A stretch of 64,000 nt of DNA from the NCBI GenBank assembly GCA_964020975.1, contig OZ026613.1:119657685-119721684 (forward strand). Direction: 5' to 3'. The first letter of the stretch is position 1; every line of letters starts with the position of its first letter. Both the position numbers and the translations under genes were made by a program. Below are positions 35,515 to 48,800 of this stretch, one piece after another. This stretch comes from Hermodice carunculata. Lineage: Eukaryota; Annelida; Polychaeta; Eunicida; Amphinomidae. A model generated the notes under the pieces. The model made no database searches and had not been told where the DNA came from. It saw only the letters and a program-made list of their open reading frames with translations.

Positions 35515-36090
35515 CAGGGGTGGGCCCCTGTAGCACTAAGCACCAAAGTGCTACAAGAGTGAAGGGGTTGGCCCCTTTTGCACTAAGCACCAAAGTGCTA
35601 CAAGAGTGCAGGGGTGAGCCCCTTTAGCACTATGCACGAAAGTGCTACATGAGGACAGGGGTGGGCCCCTTTAGCACTAAGCTCCAAAGTGCTACAAGAG
35701 TGAAGGGGTGGGCCCCCGTAGCACTAAGCACCAACGTGCTACAAGAGTGCATGGGTGGGCCCCTTTAGCACTAAGCACCAAAGTGCTACAAGAGTGCAGG
35801 GGTGGGCCCCCGTAGCACTAAGCACGAAAGTGCTACATGAGGACGGGGTGGGCCCCTTTAGCACTAAGCTCCAAAGTGCTACAAGAGTGCAGGGGTGGGC
35901 CCCCGTAGCACTAAGCTCCAAAGTGCTACAAGAGTGCAGGGGTGGGACGCCGTAGCACTAAGCACCAAAGTGCTACAGGAGTGCAGGGGTGGGCCCCTTT
36001 AACCCTAAGCTCCAAAGTGCTACAAGAGTGCAGGGGTGGACGCCTGTAGCACTAAGCACCAAAGTGCTACATGAGCGCAGAAAGTGCCCC
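35515..36090. repeat. 47-bp minisatellite, 12 units, with hairpin in each unit
   Basis: Unit starts fall at 35515, 35562, 35609, 35656, 35703, 35750, 35797, 35844, 35890, 35937, 35984 and 36031 (one unit 46 bp). A unit reads CAGGGGTGGGCCCCTNTAGC then ACTAAGCACCAAAGTGCTAC then AAGAGTG. GTAGCAC and GTGCTAC pair as a 7-bp stem round an 11-bp loop. Variants recur in a four-unit cycle in part of the array (units 3-4 resemble 7-8), hinting at a 188-bp higher-order repeat. Long frames across it (for example 35755-35955) are artefacts of three 47-bp units making 141 bp. Confidence 0.95.
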
Positions 36091-36299
36091 ATGGAGACAT
36101 ACTGTTCCATTGTGAAGACACAAAACTTTCTATCCACCTGGCTGTGCTGTAGGGTACATTCTCAGTCCTCCAAAGTGTATGGGTACAGGCCATTGGGCTT
36201 GCCAAAACAAAAACAACAAAACTGTTGATTTATACGGGGTGATTTGTACTTGTGTAAAAGTTATAAAGACCAGAGATTTGCGACTGGTGACACAACATC

Positions 36300-39200
36300 A
36301 GTAAAAGCTTTGAATGCAACACTGTAAATGTTGAAAAACATGACAAGACCACGGATACCGAGTCAAACAATGATCAGAATAACAAAGAAACCAATAATAC
36401 TCCTAATTCTGACGTCAATGGTGACACACGCAATATGTCGGTACAGCCGCTTGTTGCATACATATTGTTTAGTATGCAGAGTGCAACACAAGAAAATATT
36501 AAGAAGGCGGTACTAGGCTTTTTCACACATGATGAAATATCACTAGCCGAAGAAGCCTTGTGGGACTTCTGTGAAAATGAGATCATGGTTCCTGTCAAGA
36601 ACAGAAAAAATTGGTATCCAGATTGGAGAGTGATGCTCATCTTCAGGTTATCATACGAGCTTTGAGTAACCTAGACAAAGATGAAAAAGTCCTATTATTG
36701 TTCTCGATGGCCTAGGTCTGAGCAAGATACCTTGTTCGCACCGGTAGAACTAAATGATATATCTCCTGTTGACAGACTAAATAAGTTAAAGGGACGATTT
36801 GAACAGATGTCGACCACTATGGATAAATTAATGTGCGAGAACATGCAGTGTATAGACAGTATAGATGGTAAAACGTGTGCCGACGCGCTGACTCTAAATG
36901 CAGTCAAGAAGTCAGTCACTTCCGCAAGGCATTCACGTAACCAGCATTCAGGAAAGGCTGAGCAATCTGCCAATTCCAAGTATACCTACGCCTAATGCAC
37001 ACTATGTTGCCCCCTGTACCTCCCGTACTGCAGCTAAACACCATTACCAATGACCAAACTAATATGTGCCGCAGTCGAGGTGGGGGGAACCCACCCTACT
37101 GACCCACAAACTGTAACGGGCAACCTCAATGTCATGACGTCTAGGTCCCGATCAAGAGAAAGTACAACTGACTTACATCACGCACCCTCTGGTCAGTCAG
37201 TCAACAAGTGATGCCCCTCGTTCCCGAAATGATAGATGGGGTGCAAGGGACGAAATAGATTCCCGGGATGATAGCTTCCAACTACTAGCTTATGCAGTGC
37301 ATAATCTAGGACGCCAAAAGAATAAGCGACACAAAGTAATAACCGCAAAAGTTGGGACGACGACAAATAAATTTAAGTGCGCTCCTGAAGCCAGTCATCG
37401 TTTGTTCATATAAAGAACAGACTGTCACATGCAAACCACAGACTTACATGCACAGATTGATGAGTCAAGATTTGAAATCCGTGATCTCTCTTGTATATCA
37501 CATGACAATGCCAAATTTAAATCTTTTAAACTGACAGTACCTGCTTTAAAAGCTTATTCGGTGACAGTTTGTGGCCTCACGGCCTTAAAGTCCGTGAGTA
37601 TATCCCACCGATAACGACGGCTTTCTGTCACGATTTTTAATCATGTTACCAAAACCTACGTTTTACTGCTTTACTCATGGCAGCCTGTACAATCGCTACT
37701 TAAAAGAGCCACGGTCACGGCCATGGTGTTCGTAGATATGAATATATAAATAAGTTAGCAAAAGACAATGACATCATTCTGTGGCAAGAACACTGGCTGC
37801 TTGAGAAACGATTCAATTCCATTGTTTGTCAAGTTGATAGTATGCATATTATCAGAGTATGGGGCATGAACGAGACCGAACTATTACATGGCAAAAATAT
37901 GATCGTTAATGTATTTCCGATCTCTTTTAATTCTAACCGTGTCTGTGCAGTTCTATTTGAAATGTATGAGCACAGAATATTAATCAATAGCATATATATG
38001 AGTCATGATTCGCAATCCGGTAATAAAGCGAGGGAATTTGAAAATATATTAGATGAAGTTTCTAATAAAGTGTGAAGAAAACAACGCACACCATATTGTA
38101 CGTGGTGGCGATTTCAACATCGATCTTTCTCGCTCCAGGTCTATGAATACGGCCCTCCTCACGTCCTTCATTGAGCACAAAGATTTAAGATTCTTGTTAT
38201 CCGATCAATCCACCCTGGTTGATTTTACCTTGGAGAGAAAAAAATGATGGAAAACGTTCGATCATTGATCATATTCTGGTTTCTGATAATCTGTACAAAA
38301 ATGATATTCAGAATTATGTCAACCATAGCGAGATAAATATGTTCAATTACACAGCTGTTACTTTATCTTTAGACACTAACGCTTTCCATACTATTTTAGT
38401 GAACCAAATGAAAGAAATATCTGATATGGCGTCAGACACGGGCCAGATATCTAAAAGCTCTTAGGGCAGTCAACAAGCAGAAGGAAAAATTTCTGCACAA
38501 GCATTGGCTGAAGCCGTTATCAGCAACAAGCCAAGAGATTTCTGGAAAGAAATTAGGAAGCTACAAAAAATAGTAACATCTGGTCGAAATGTATTTATAA
38601 TGAATGTATACCCAAGATATAGCAAATAACTTTGCTGGGAAATATAATGATACAGAAATGCAGGATCTTCGTTTTCACTTGCCCCTCTGATTGAATCTAA
38701 GTCTGCGAAAATCGAAATGTACTGCCAGATATATAGAGATTTCTGCTGATAAAATTTAATCATCGTGACACAAAGTCAGAACCATTCCGTTGTTCAGTCG
38801 AGGTAAAGCACGGTGGTGTGTTGTCCCCGGCCTTTTTTGGAGTATATATCGATGAACTAATTGTCAAGCTCCAATCAACAGGATTCAGATGCCATATTGG
38901 CAGTAAAGTTGTAGGAGCTACTGGATTTGCAGCCGATAGTCATTAAAAGTCCCAACTGTAACATCCATGTTCAAATTATTAAATGTCTGTGTGTCCTTTT
39001 CTGAATACATGTAATGTATTATTGTATTGTAAACCAAAATTTGTTAGTTTCAGTCAGCAAGTCCAATAGTTGTGAGGTTAAAATGCGTCTTGGAAGTAAA
39101 GTGATACAGCAGGTCAATTGTTACAACTGCTCTCGGGGTGTTAATTTAGGTCTAAAAGTAAATGAAACCAACATGCGTGATCATATATGTAAATTTAACA

Positions 39201-39795
39201 TAGATGTTACCATTGTTGTGTCTCAGTTCAAGCGAATATATCCTACTACAAGGTATAGTCTATTTAAGACTTACTGAATGTCACTTTATAGTTGTCAACC
39301 ATGGAATTTCTAAGATGTGGGGAGGTAAAGATGTGGAACTACTTTTATACTGAATGGCGTAAAGGAATAAGATATCTGTGGAAACTGCCTCCTTCGTGAT
39401 TAAGTGGACTGCTTTACAAAATATGTGACGATTTTGATATTGAATATCAACTGCAAAAACGCTTTTTTAAAGATTCTATTATAAAAGTTACCACAGCAAA
39501 ACTGAGTTCGTGAATCTTTTGGCCAAAATTGCATATGGTGGTAGCCGATCTGCAGTAGCGGACTCATTGAATTATACTCTATATATACATGGTATCCCCA
39601 AATTAAAATTCCACACGTATTATTTACATGATTCATTGAGAGTGTGTACAATACATCGGAAGGGCAATCTGATAGAAGTCGAACAGCATGTATGATACGA
39701 TAACTGTGCCAACAAAGAGATGGGGAGCTGGTCAGTCAATTGTCGCTCACAGACGGCAGTACGTTCATAAATCATCTTTGTAAAGCCTGACCAGT
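36300..39795 (+). mobile_element. LINE with ORF1 and ORF2 remnants
   Basis: ORF1 pieces at 36320-36990 read MSVQPLVAYILFSMQSATQE, THDEISLAEEALWDFCENEI, then NDISPVDRLNKLKGRFEQMS, the ORF1 form found with this LINE type. ORF2 endonuclease pieces at about 37730-38280 give KLAKDNDIILWQEHWLLEKR, HEIVRGGDFNIDLSRSRSMN-like and RSIIDHILVSDNLYKN. A large part of the linker and RT is deleted; RT resumes at about 38800 with GGVLSPAFFGVYIDELIVKL, where the YADD box is lost (FAADS). The C-terminal end at about 39690-39785 reads QRDGELVSQLSLTDGSTFIN. Many stops and frame changes. A related, better preserved RT piece is at 56160-57010. Confidence 0.8.
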
Positions 39796-39829
39796 GACTG
39801 CAAAGTGACTGTGTGATAATATAATGGAC

Positions 39830-39935
39830 TTTTTTTTTGTTTTTGTTTGTTTGTTTGTTGGTTGGTTTTTTTGTTGTTTTTTTGTGTCGTTTTTTTTTTT
39901 GGCGGGGGGGGCGGGTGGGGTAATTTTTGTTTTCT
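39830..39935. repeat. T/G-rich low-complexity tract
   Basis: T runs with GTTT and GGTT repeats, followed by GGCGGGGGGGGCGGG. It lies between two LINEs in opposite orientation. Confidence 0.85.
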
Positions 39936-40708
39936 CTTTCAACACTTCGTATGTTATCATATGTGTACGTATTGTACGAATGAAAATATAATAATAGAGA
40001 ACTATTGCAGTAGTGAACTTTGCTAACGGAATAATTTTACTGCTTAAATCAACCCTAAGATTTTGGTACAAAGGCCATAAAAAAGATATTGCAAGGCATC
40101 TTCGGTACCTGTACCACATGCGCACAAAGGCGAATCAGCTACACCAATCTTAAACAAATGAGAATTCAGACATGTGAAGTTAAAACACAGCCTCGTATGC
40201 CTAATAGCAGTGTACCTGTTACCGACCGAAATACAACTGTTCTACATATTGGACAGGATACTTTAGAGTACATCTTAGTTTTGACTTAAATTGAGCAAGT
40301 GAAGCAGCTCTACTGATTTCAAAGGGCAGCTGATTCCACAAACGGACAGTAGAGAGAAAAAAGATTGATCAAATAAAGATGCTCTTGCCCAGAAAGGATA
40401 GATGTCTGGTCGGTGACGGATGTTATGATTTACAGCTGTGGGTTGAGTTTTAGGAAGAAGATCACGCAAATAAGGAGTCAAATGTGAAGAATTTTGTACA
40501 TGATACTTAAATTAGCCTTCTTTCGACGTTCCACAAGTGTTTCCCACTAAATTTCTTCACAAAGTTTAGAAGTAGAAGTACCTTTCATCGCACTAGTAAT
40601 CACGCGGGCTGCCTCCATCTGAATTGTTTTCAGCTTGTCAGCATTTGCATGTGAACACCCATCCCGTATCGGGCTACCATACTAGATTAATGGGCAAATG
40701 AAGGATAT

Positions 40709-40731
40709 ATATATAGATAGATAGATAGATA
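40709..40731. repeat. (ATAG)n microsatellite
   Basis: A short ATAG run inside the decayed LINE. Confidence 0.9.
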
Positions 40732-42280
40732 GTTTCGAGAAATTTCCTGTCCAAACGAGTTTGCAAGCATTTAAGTATATTAACTGGTTTATTGGCTTTC
40801 AGAACAATCTGGCTGGTATACTGGGACCATGTTAAATCAGTTTTGAGGGTTATACCTAGATGTTAGTGATAAGGTACATCCTCGAGGTGATTTTGCAAGA
40901 GAAGAGAAGGTGTGGAGCTGGAAGCATTTTAAACGAGACCATCATACCATGGATTTTAAGAGCATTGAATGAAATAAACCACTGCCAGGTCCAGTCATTA
41001 AGTGATGCTACATCTGTATTCTGGATGTCAGATGCCAGTTGCAGGTCGTCCACAATCAGGTAAAGTAAGGTATAATCAGCAGATAACTTAATATTAGAAG
41101 TAACAACGTCGAAAATACCATTAATAAAAAAAAAAACAATAATAAGGGACCCATGATAGAACCTTGAGGTATCCCCGCATCAATAGTTTGACCATAGAAG
41201 CCCACACACTGTTGTCTAAGGAGGCCATATAGAGATCTCTATCTAGCCTCCTTGATCAGATAAATAACCTGACGGGAAAAAAGGAATTGAACACTTGCGA
41301 GTCAGCTTTGGAAAAGTTGTTAGATTAATACTCATCGTTGTGTAATATAGAGTGTTAGAGTAAGGATGCCGATTGAAGAAATACTTACCAGTACGCCGCC
41401 AAGTTTTGTTATCAGTATGAGAATTAGAAAGAGATGCACTGAGCTTAAGGTTTTACTGTTCTTCGCCATTTTGAAGATATTCTTGATAATTGTCTTGAAG
41501 AGTCCTGAAATTTGCCATCATACCACGGCAAATAATTGGGCAGTATAATAACTGTTTTGTTAGAAACACACAATGTAGCAATATGCAGAGACGAATCAGT
41601 CCAGACCTTACAACAAACATCTTCATCGTCAAACACAAAACAGGTATCTCAATCAAAAGGTTGCCAGAGACTTTCGAAAAAGATTGAAACCTGCTTTAGT
41701 GTATTCCGGAAAAGCCGTTCATAGGAAAGGTCCCGTTTTGTATTTAAAATGGGAGGCAAGACTTCCGTTTCTAAAACACATTTAAGTTTATTTGAAAGGA
41801 TCTGGTGTAAACAGCCCGATGAGCTGCCAATGATACGAGAAGGTTCATTGACGTGGATAGAAAGAAAATTGCTCGTATAGAATTGTTGGAGTCTGAGACC
41901 ATGTGGAGTATTGGCATCGGCGTTTAGGACGCCAAGCACAGACATATTGTCTATGTCTGTAGCTTTAGCTATGTAGTAACTTATTTCCAAATCCTCCCAA
42001 AAGGAGAGAAGGGAATACGAAGCCCTATAAATTACTCCTACCAAGAACTTGTTGATTCTTAAAACACACTATAAGGGTTTTTAACTTCCAGGTCATAACG
42101 ACGAGAAGTAAAATTGCATTTAAAAACAAAAAGTGCCACGCTCCCATCTTGACCACTAGAACAATCACGGCGATTAAGTTTATGGTACTCATGGATGACA
42201 AAATCATCATCGCTGTGGCTGTTAGTTAAAAAACGTTTCGGATAAAACTATAATGTCAAATTCATGTGATAAAGCTGAGC

Positions 42281-42396
<116 letters not shown>

Positions 42397-42486
42397 GTTT
42401 GTCCTGCAACAAACTGCGTGTCTTTGCTTGTCCTGCAACAAACTGCGTGTCTTTGTTTGTCCTGCAATAAACTGCGTGTATTTGCA
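42397..42486. repeat. 29-bp tandem repeat, 3 copies
   Basis: GTTTGTCCTGCAACAAACTG plus CGTGTCTTT recurs at 29-bp spacing (GTCCTG at 42401, 42430, 42459). On the minus strand this is LINE coding sequence ([11 protein letters not shown]) expanded out of frame. Confidence 0.9.
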
Positions 42487-42802
42487 CGACACACCTACAC
42501 TCACCAAAAACTCTTTTAAAATTAGCTTCGAGTCCAGAATTTTGGTGCACATCGCCATCAAGCAAAAGCAACAAAGGTAGAGTTCCTAGAAAAAACTTAA
42601 TATTTTTGGTGAGAAGCCTTGCGCAGGAGACCTGGTATATCGAAAACAAAGTGTTAACGGTGCATTGCAGTTTAACAGGAAGTAAGTAAACGGCGGTCCA
42701 AGCAGCTGTCATATATACAAAAATGTGTCGAATACATAAACAAAAGGGGTATGGTTGCTGTCCCAAACAGTAGGTGTAATGGGTGTCCACAGACAAGTCA
42801 GT

Positions 42803-42805
<3 letters not shown>

Positions 42806-42898
<93 letters not shown>
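42806..42898. repeat. (TA)n microsatellite
   Basis: About 93 bp of pure TA at the 5' edge of the minus-strand LINE. Confidence 0.95.
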
Positions 42899-42901
<3 letters not shown>

Positions 42902-42997
42902 CAAACTTCGAAAACTTATCCACCTCCATCGACGAGCAGATGCCAACAAAAATGCAGAAACAAGAGCAACAATTCCAAATCTGTCGTGTAGTTCTTA

Positions 42998-43100
42998 ACA
43001 AAAATCAAAACAAAACAAAAAAAACAAAGAAAAAGAGAAAAACAATAACAAAAGGCAAAAACAAAACAAAACAAAACAAAACAAAACAAAACAAAATAAC
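42998..43100. repeat. A-rich tract with (CAAAA)n
   Basis: A-rich sequence with eight or so CAAAA units at 43058-43097. Confidence 0.9.
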
Positions 43101-43619
43101 CAAAACAAAGAACATGAATCCAATCTTTCTGCGCTCCATGACCAAATTCAGTTATCTTAAGTTATACGCTTATCTATTGTGTGTTGGTTGCGTCAGTCTC
43201 AGTGAGAGTACACGTTCATGTAGGCCTGTTCTCCTTAGTCTCGTTTCGTCCATATCATGACAATATACCCTTAGCAAATAAAATTATGCAAAATTTCACA
43301 CTTTGTCTGCTATTGACAGATATTGACTTGGACAGGAGGCGAGTTGTAGAGATTGATTAACGCTTTTTACGGGAGCGTGGTGGGGGATAGATGGGTCCTG
43401 ACGTAGGAGAAGGATTACAGGACAAATAGAAGAAGGTCACTAAATCCGTGTATTTTCACATCATACAAGCAAGGTGCGTTCCCACAAAGCGTTGTTTTGT
43501 TTGTTTTGAATATATGTCTTTCTTTAACTGCAATGAATCTTCATTGAACATTACAATAAACCTTAACGCAGTTGCATTTGTACATGAGTTTCACCACTCC
43601 TGGGAATAATTCACTCAGA
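43101..43619. other. No recognised feature
   Basis: Nothing identifiable. Confidence 0.4.
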
Positions 43620-44725
43620 CAGGCTTTGTATATAACACTATGCCAATTGAAATCGCAAAAAGGAGACCCTCTGGTTCAAAGGAAATATCGCCTAGCGCGC
43701 ATTCTCACCAGCTGCTCCAAAAATAGCTTAATAACATCTAATGAAATGATCTCCGCTTTAAGATCAGGCTATGAGTGCCATCATGTTGTACTTTGCTAAG
43801 AAGACTGGTGTGCTGCAACGTTACTATCAAATGGTCTTCTTAATTGATTTAACCAAGGCTTTTAACTGCCTTCCTCATCTTTTCCTGGAAGCTAATTTCA
43901 AAGCACTTGGGCATTCTGACAATGCAACTACCTGACCATCTACCTTTCTAACAGACAAATATTAACGAGGTACAACTGGACGCACCTACAGCACATGGGC
44001 AAAGATAATGAAGAGTGTTCCACAAGGGTCTAGTTTAGACCTGGCACTTTTCAATATTTATTTGATGGATATATACGGTATAATTAAAAACAGCACATTA
44101 TTCAACTACGCTGATGACAACACTTGATTAGTGACTGGCAAAGACAGAAAAGCAGTGCATGATAACGTCTCCTTGGATGAATATCAAATATCACAACCTA
44201 GTCCATAAATTACATGGAGGCTAATATAACAAACTTTCAAGCCATAACGGCAAATGAAACAAACCTTGAGTTTGAATTAAATCTGGACAGCAACTCTATT
44301 AAAGCAGAGGCCCAAGTAATTTACTTGGGGTATCACTGGACCTCAAACAAAGCTTTTCCATACATTCTTGCCACCTATGCAGGAACGGAGCACAGTAGTT
44401 AAATGTTCTGTGTCGTCTTTCCAACTTTCTGGACATGCCTATAAAACTAGCCATTTATGAAGGCTTTATCCTCAGCCTGTTCAACTAATGCCCAGTAGTG
44501 TGGCATCAGTGTAAGCAACAAGAAAAGGCTAAACTTGAAAAACACCATAAGAGAGCTTTGCTGTATATGTTTAATGATTTTACATCTTCATAAGCCTATG
44601 AAGACCTTTCAATCAAGGCAAAACTACCATCACTGGAACTTTGACATCCTCAAGCAACTGCAATAGAAACCTTCAAAATCTATACCTATTAATACGCACT
44701 GTTGTAGGTTAAAACACAAAAACAG
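43620..44725 (+). mobile_element. CR1-like LINE RT fragment
   Basis: Broken frames give ISALRSGYECHH (about 43750), MVFLIDLTKAFNCLPHLFLE (motif A, about 43830), SVPQGSSLDLALFNIYL (motif B, about 44010), TLFNYADDNT (motif C, about 44098) and then NLELDLNLDS-like with SIKAEAQVIYLGYHWTS at 44230-44345. C-terminal phrases LAIYEGFILSLFN and KKRLNLKNTIRELCC-like follow to about 44720. The endonuclease part and the 3' terminus are missing; the frame changes several times. Confidence 0.75.
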
Positions 44726-44727
44726 CA

Positions 44728-45093
44728 TTGTTTCACCTTAAAATTCCCCAGCCGTACCACTGCATGTCCGAGTGTGGTTTTTCATTTTTTTACCCAACAC
44801 CTTCCACAAACGCAAATAAACCATCCCAAATCTTCAGACCAGCAGAGCGGCCCCTAGGACAACGTTGTCAAATGTTACGATATATTAAAAGACATTGCGT
44901 TCGGCTTGACCGGTTCAGCCGATGTTTTGCGTTCACGTCGTCAACCTTTGGCAGGCCAGGTTACACCAGGGTTTCTCTTCAAATAGGAAGAGCATTACGA
45001 CCTGCGTGGCACTGCATTGAAGCAAAGCTTGAGTTAGGAAGACAAAGCGCCACAGGTAAGTTTAAATTACACAAAGAAAGTGTCATACTTTAG
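44728..45093 (+). other. Unrecognised 121-codon frame, GC-richer than its surroundings
   Basis: The start may still be LINE C-terminus. The later part (DRFSRCFAFTSSTFGRPGYT) is not LINE-like and I do not recognise it. Possible exon or chance. Confidence 0.2.
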
Positions 45094-45189
45094 TTTTTGT
45101 AATACTTGTTTTCAAGCAATGAAAGATGGTGCTCAAGACGTGTTGTACATGTTCGACACCAGAGCTGAGAGGGCGATAAAACAGTGAAC

Positions 45190-47050
45190 GATATACACAT
45201 AAACATATTTATTTATACTGGATCACCCAAGAGTACAGATATAGACTAATAACTGGGGTCTTCAGACAGAGAGAGAGACGTACAATGTATGTACAGAGTA
45301 CAGAATGCACAGGGCAATACAGAGCTATGTCAATAGTGCAAATCGAATGACAGACATTTTGATTATTAGTCTAGATCAGTAAATATTAACTTACAAATGA
45401 GAAAAGAGGTATACTGATGTGAACTGAATTTTTTTTTCAATTTTGATATAAAGATTTGTACAGAAACTCTTATATTAGGCAGGAAATTATTCAATTGCTT
45501 CATGGGATTAGGTAAGAATAAATTTGCCAGACGATTGGTTCTGCATTTGATCCGTTCAACATGGCAACAATACAGCAAGACTTGATCAATAAACGTAGGG
45601 GTAAGAGAAGCGAAAGGTACGTCAGAGTTAGTTAATGGTACGTTTTGTAACAAAAAAGAACCAGTTTACAGTATTTACGTCTGGTAGTCAGAGTTGACCA
45701 CCCGAGTTCCAGTCATAATTTAACACGTGACGTATGCCTTAGGGCACCAGTGCAGATTTTGGCAGCTTCATATTGTATCGATTCAACATCTGTTCGACCT
45801 TGGTCAGTTATCACAGAGGGCACAACTGTATTCCTGAATAGGGCGAATCAAAGGGGTATGGAGTTTAACCAGTGGTTTGCAAGACCGTTGATATTTTAAT
45901 ATGAGAAGGAATACACTCACCTTGCTGGCTATATTGGGTTTATGAGGACGCCGTGATAAGTTACTGCTCAACATGATGCTAAGGTGTGTGTGAGTGTCTC
46001 CTTCAGGTATTGCTGATTCCCTGAGCAAAAGCGGGCGCCAGACTTTGTGGAAAGCTTTACATACCTCTAGGAATACCATTCTGGCCTCTTTAGAGTATGC
46101 AATGCTATCATACACATTATGGAGTATACACATAAGTTGGTTTATAGTGAAGTCCTTGGCCTTGTAGCTCGATTTTTAAAGTAAGGAGATTTTTCTGTGA
46201 AAGGTATATATGAGGGACATTTTAAACTAGTCGTTCGACAAATGGTTTTGAGACGTTACACAGCAAGGACAGGACGATACTTACTTTTTGTGTGACTGTT
46301 TGACATTTCAGATAAGGGCATATAGTGGATTTATCCAGTTGTCAGGGAAGTATGATAGATTAAGAGACAGAGAAAATTTCGTAGGCTGTGTCCCAAGAAG
46401 CCGAGGAAAGAGGAATGTTGAGATCAGGGAAGTTGGCTTTATTAAAGTCTCACATTTGTCCTTTCAAGTTTCTTTCTAAGGAGAGAGGGGAACAGAGCAG
46501 AAAATGAACAGAAAAGTCGGAGTAAGAGATATAAGAGATAAGGGGGACAAGGTACCACTGTCAAGAAATGTCCTGGAGAGTGGGTAACAATAAGGCCTAA
46601 TAAATTGATGGTGTATTCAATCATCCCAGTCGGTTCATTTATCAGGTGAAAGAGGTTGAAATTAGATATTAGGTTGACAAGGCATGTGCCAAGTTTACTA
46701 TCGGTGTGTTCGGAATTCCAGTCAACATGCCTGTCATTAAAATCACCAGGAACTATTATCAGGCCTGCAAGTAGATTGCTTTCAAGCGCTGTCGAGATAG
46801 AAGTAGATAAGAACTCTAGAAAGATTCACAGGTATCAGTCAACTAGCCGGGAAGGCGATGATAGTTTCCAATCGATAAGGCCCCAGGTAGAAATTGTAAT
46901 CCAAATACATTCATAATCTTGGCCTTCAAGATCTGGTCACGTCACACAAGGTAGGGATAAATGAATATATATCAAGACCCTTCCACTTCTACCAGTTTGG
47001 CAATCTCACCTGAAAGGAGATTGAAAAGAGCCAATAAACAAAAAAATGGC
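45190..47050 (-). mobile_element. LINE, endonuclease to C-terminus with internal deletion
   Basis: From right to left: endonuclease pieces at about 46980-46640 (GRSGKGLDIYSFIPTLCDV, GDFNDRHVDWNSEHTDSKLG, LISNFNLFHLINEPTGMIEY); RT motif A at about 46133-46060 (LHNVYDSIAYSKEARMVFLE then VCKAFHKVW); then a jump from the SSYLSNR-type segment straight to the thumb (PLVKLHTPLIRPIQEYSCAL, about 45880), so palm motifs B and C are deleted; and LRHTSRVKLWLELGWSTLTT plus ERIKCRTNRLANLFLPNP at 45730-45500. The 3' end at about 45210 is GATCCAGTATAAATAAATAT. Non-functional. Confidence 0.8.
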
Positions 47051-47511
47051 CAGGAAAAGTGGCGTCCAGTCAAGTTTCGGACAAAATTATTATTTCACAG
47101 TTTTCTGACTCATTATACAGTTAGATTTCTTCTTGTTTGCCTGTGCGTTTACCACTACGGACCTACTGACTGACATACCTTTAGGGCAGAGGTCGGCCGA
47201 GTGTTGTTGGGCTAAGATTCGTATGAACATCGACGGATGACAAAAAGAATTTGTGTAAAAGTACCATTACATGACGAAAACATGAAAACCCCTTTCAAAA
47301 ACAAGATTACTAATGATTGAGTAAAAGTAATTGGTATCGGTAATTTCATTTTCAACAGTCGGGCGAGTAAAACGCGAATGGCTGATATAGGCACTACATC
47401 TACTTAAGTGTATACCGATAGCCATCTCATATTGCTCAACACTGCTGCCAATAGACGGAGAGTACATAGAAAGTATCATCGGCATAAATACTAGTGTTGT
47501 TGCGTGAATAT
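47051..47511. other. Weakly LINE-like, otherwise unrecognised
   Basis: On the minus strand near 47495 a frame reads NNTSIYADDTFYVLSVYWQQ, which resembles an RT motif C, but the flanks do not extend it convincingly. It may be an RT scrap or coincidence. Confidence 0.25.
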
Positions 47512-48800
47512 AAGATTTCAAGATTCAAGATTCGATTAATTTTATTTCACAGAAAAATACAATTCAAATTGTACATAGTTGATTCGAAAACAAAAGATTA
47601 GACCGATTTTAATATAAACGTACAATAAAGAATCGGTTCAGGCCACAGTCATTTGTCAGGATTACTCCAATTAAGAGCACTTTCATCCGCTATCATTTGG
47701 GCTACCTATAAATAAATTTAACTGATCAAACCAAAATGTATCGCACCTTGTGCAAAGTCTTAGAATAAAGATAAATGGCACCAAAGGGTTGCATAGGCAG
47801 CAATAGATACAAATAAATTAATATTTTATTTATCCATACGTCATATTCAATTTGTACACATGTAGCCATTTTCAATGGCATAAGACTCGGAATATTGACT
47901 TAAGAAAAATGTTTATGTATCTGGAAAAAACATTATATGAGTGGGTAAAAACTAATCTTTGATACAAGATGACATTTTAGTAAGTAAATCTGGCAACTTA
48001 AATTTTATAGAGCTTCTGGTGGTATTTCTGACTGGAATACCCGGGCGGGGTTTTCCCGGTATTGGGTGTCATATGGGTGTATAAGGGTTGAGTGGCGAAA
48101 AAATTTTACTAAAAGATTGCGGCTGTTCATTCTGTATATATCTGAAGTAAAAGTTTAAAGTTCTGACGCACATAATATCCCCAACTTTTAACGAATGCAG
48201 TTGTTTATGAAGAGCTTTTGTGTGAGGGCAAAAATTTGCTTAACAAATCAGACGAATAGCTTGTTTTTGTTGAAGGAAGATACGATTCGATAAATATCCC
48301 AAGGCTAGCATACAATAGTTAACATGAAGAAGAAAAAGGGTATTGTATATAAGCATAAGCCGCTGGCAAGATAGTAAGTTACGTAATCTTTTAAATTACA
48401 AATAATTCATGAAAGCTTAATGGAAATTGGAGATATGATACTTCCAGTTGAGATGATCATTAACAGTTAATTCTAGAATATCCAAAAAATTAGATTTTTC
48501 GACCGGTGTGTTGGCAATCAGTGTATTAAGGCAAAATTTATTTTTCTTTGAAGAAAATGAGTAATCACGAAATTAGTCCTAGAGATACTTAAAAACGATT
48601 TATTAGCAGAGAGCCAATCATACACTTTCACGAGTTCCTAATTTATATGATCAAATATTTCTGTTATTAGCAGCATTGTCAGGTTTGAAGGCACGTAAGG
48701 AGCTAATTAAGGCAGTATCATCTGAAGATAACATACTTTTAAATTTGGGGGAAGCCATCATTAGATCATTTGTATATATCATAAAAAGAAGATATTCAAG
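47512..48800 (-). mobile_element. CR1-like LINE 3' half (RT motif C to tail)
   Basis: From right to left: KSMLSSDDTALISSLRAFKP (a YADD-position remnant, about 48755-48700), LTVNDHLNWKYHISNFH (about 48465), NYCMLALGYLSNRIFLQQKQ (about 48320), then LHSLKVGDIMCVRTLNFYFR (about 48200) and NEQPQSFSKIFSPLNPYTP, GKPRPGIPVRNTTRSSIKFK ending near 47940. The 3' terminus at 47512-47545 in sense is TGAAATAAAATTAATCGAATC followed by TTGAATCTTG, short repeats typical of CR1-like elements. Stops are present but the C-terminal protein is well preserved. Confidence 0.8.

Noticed and set aside
35515-36090. CRISPR-like look of regularly spaced repeats
   Set aside because: The units are contiguous, with no unique spacers between repeats, and the context is animal DNA. 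It is a minisatellite.
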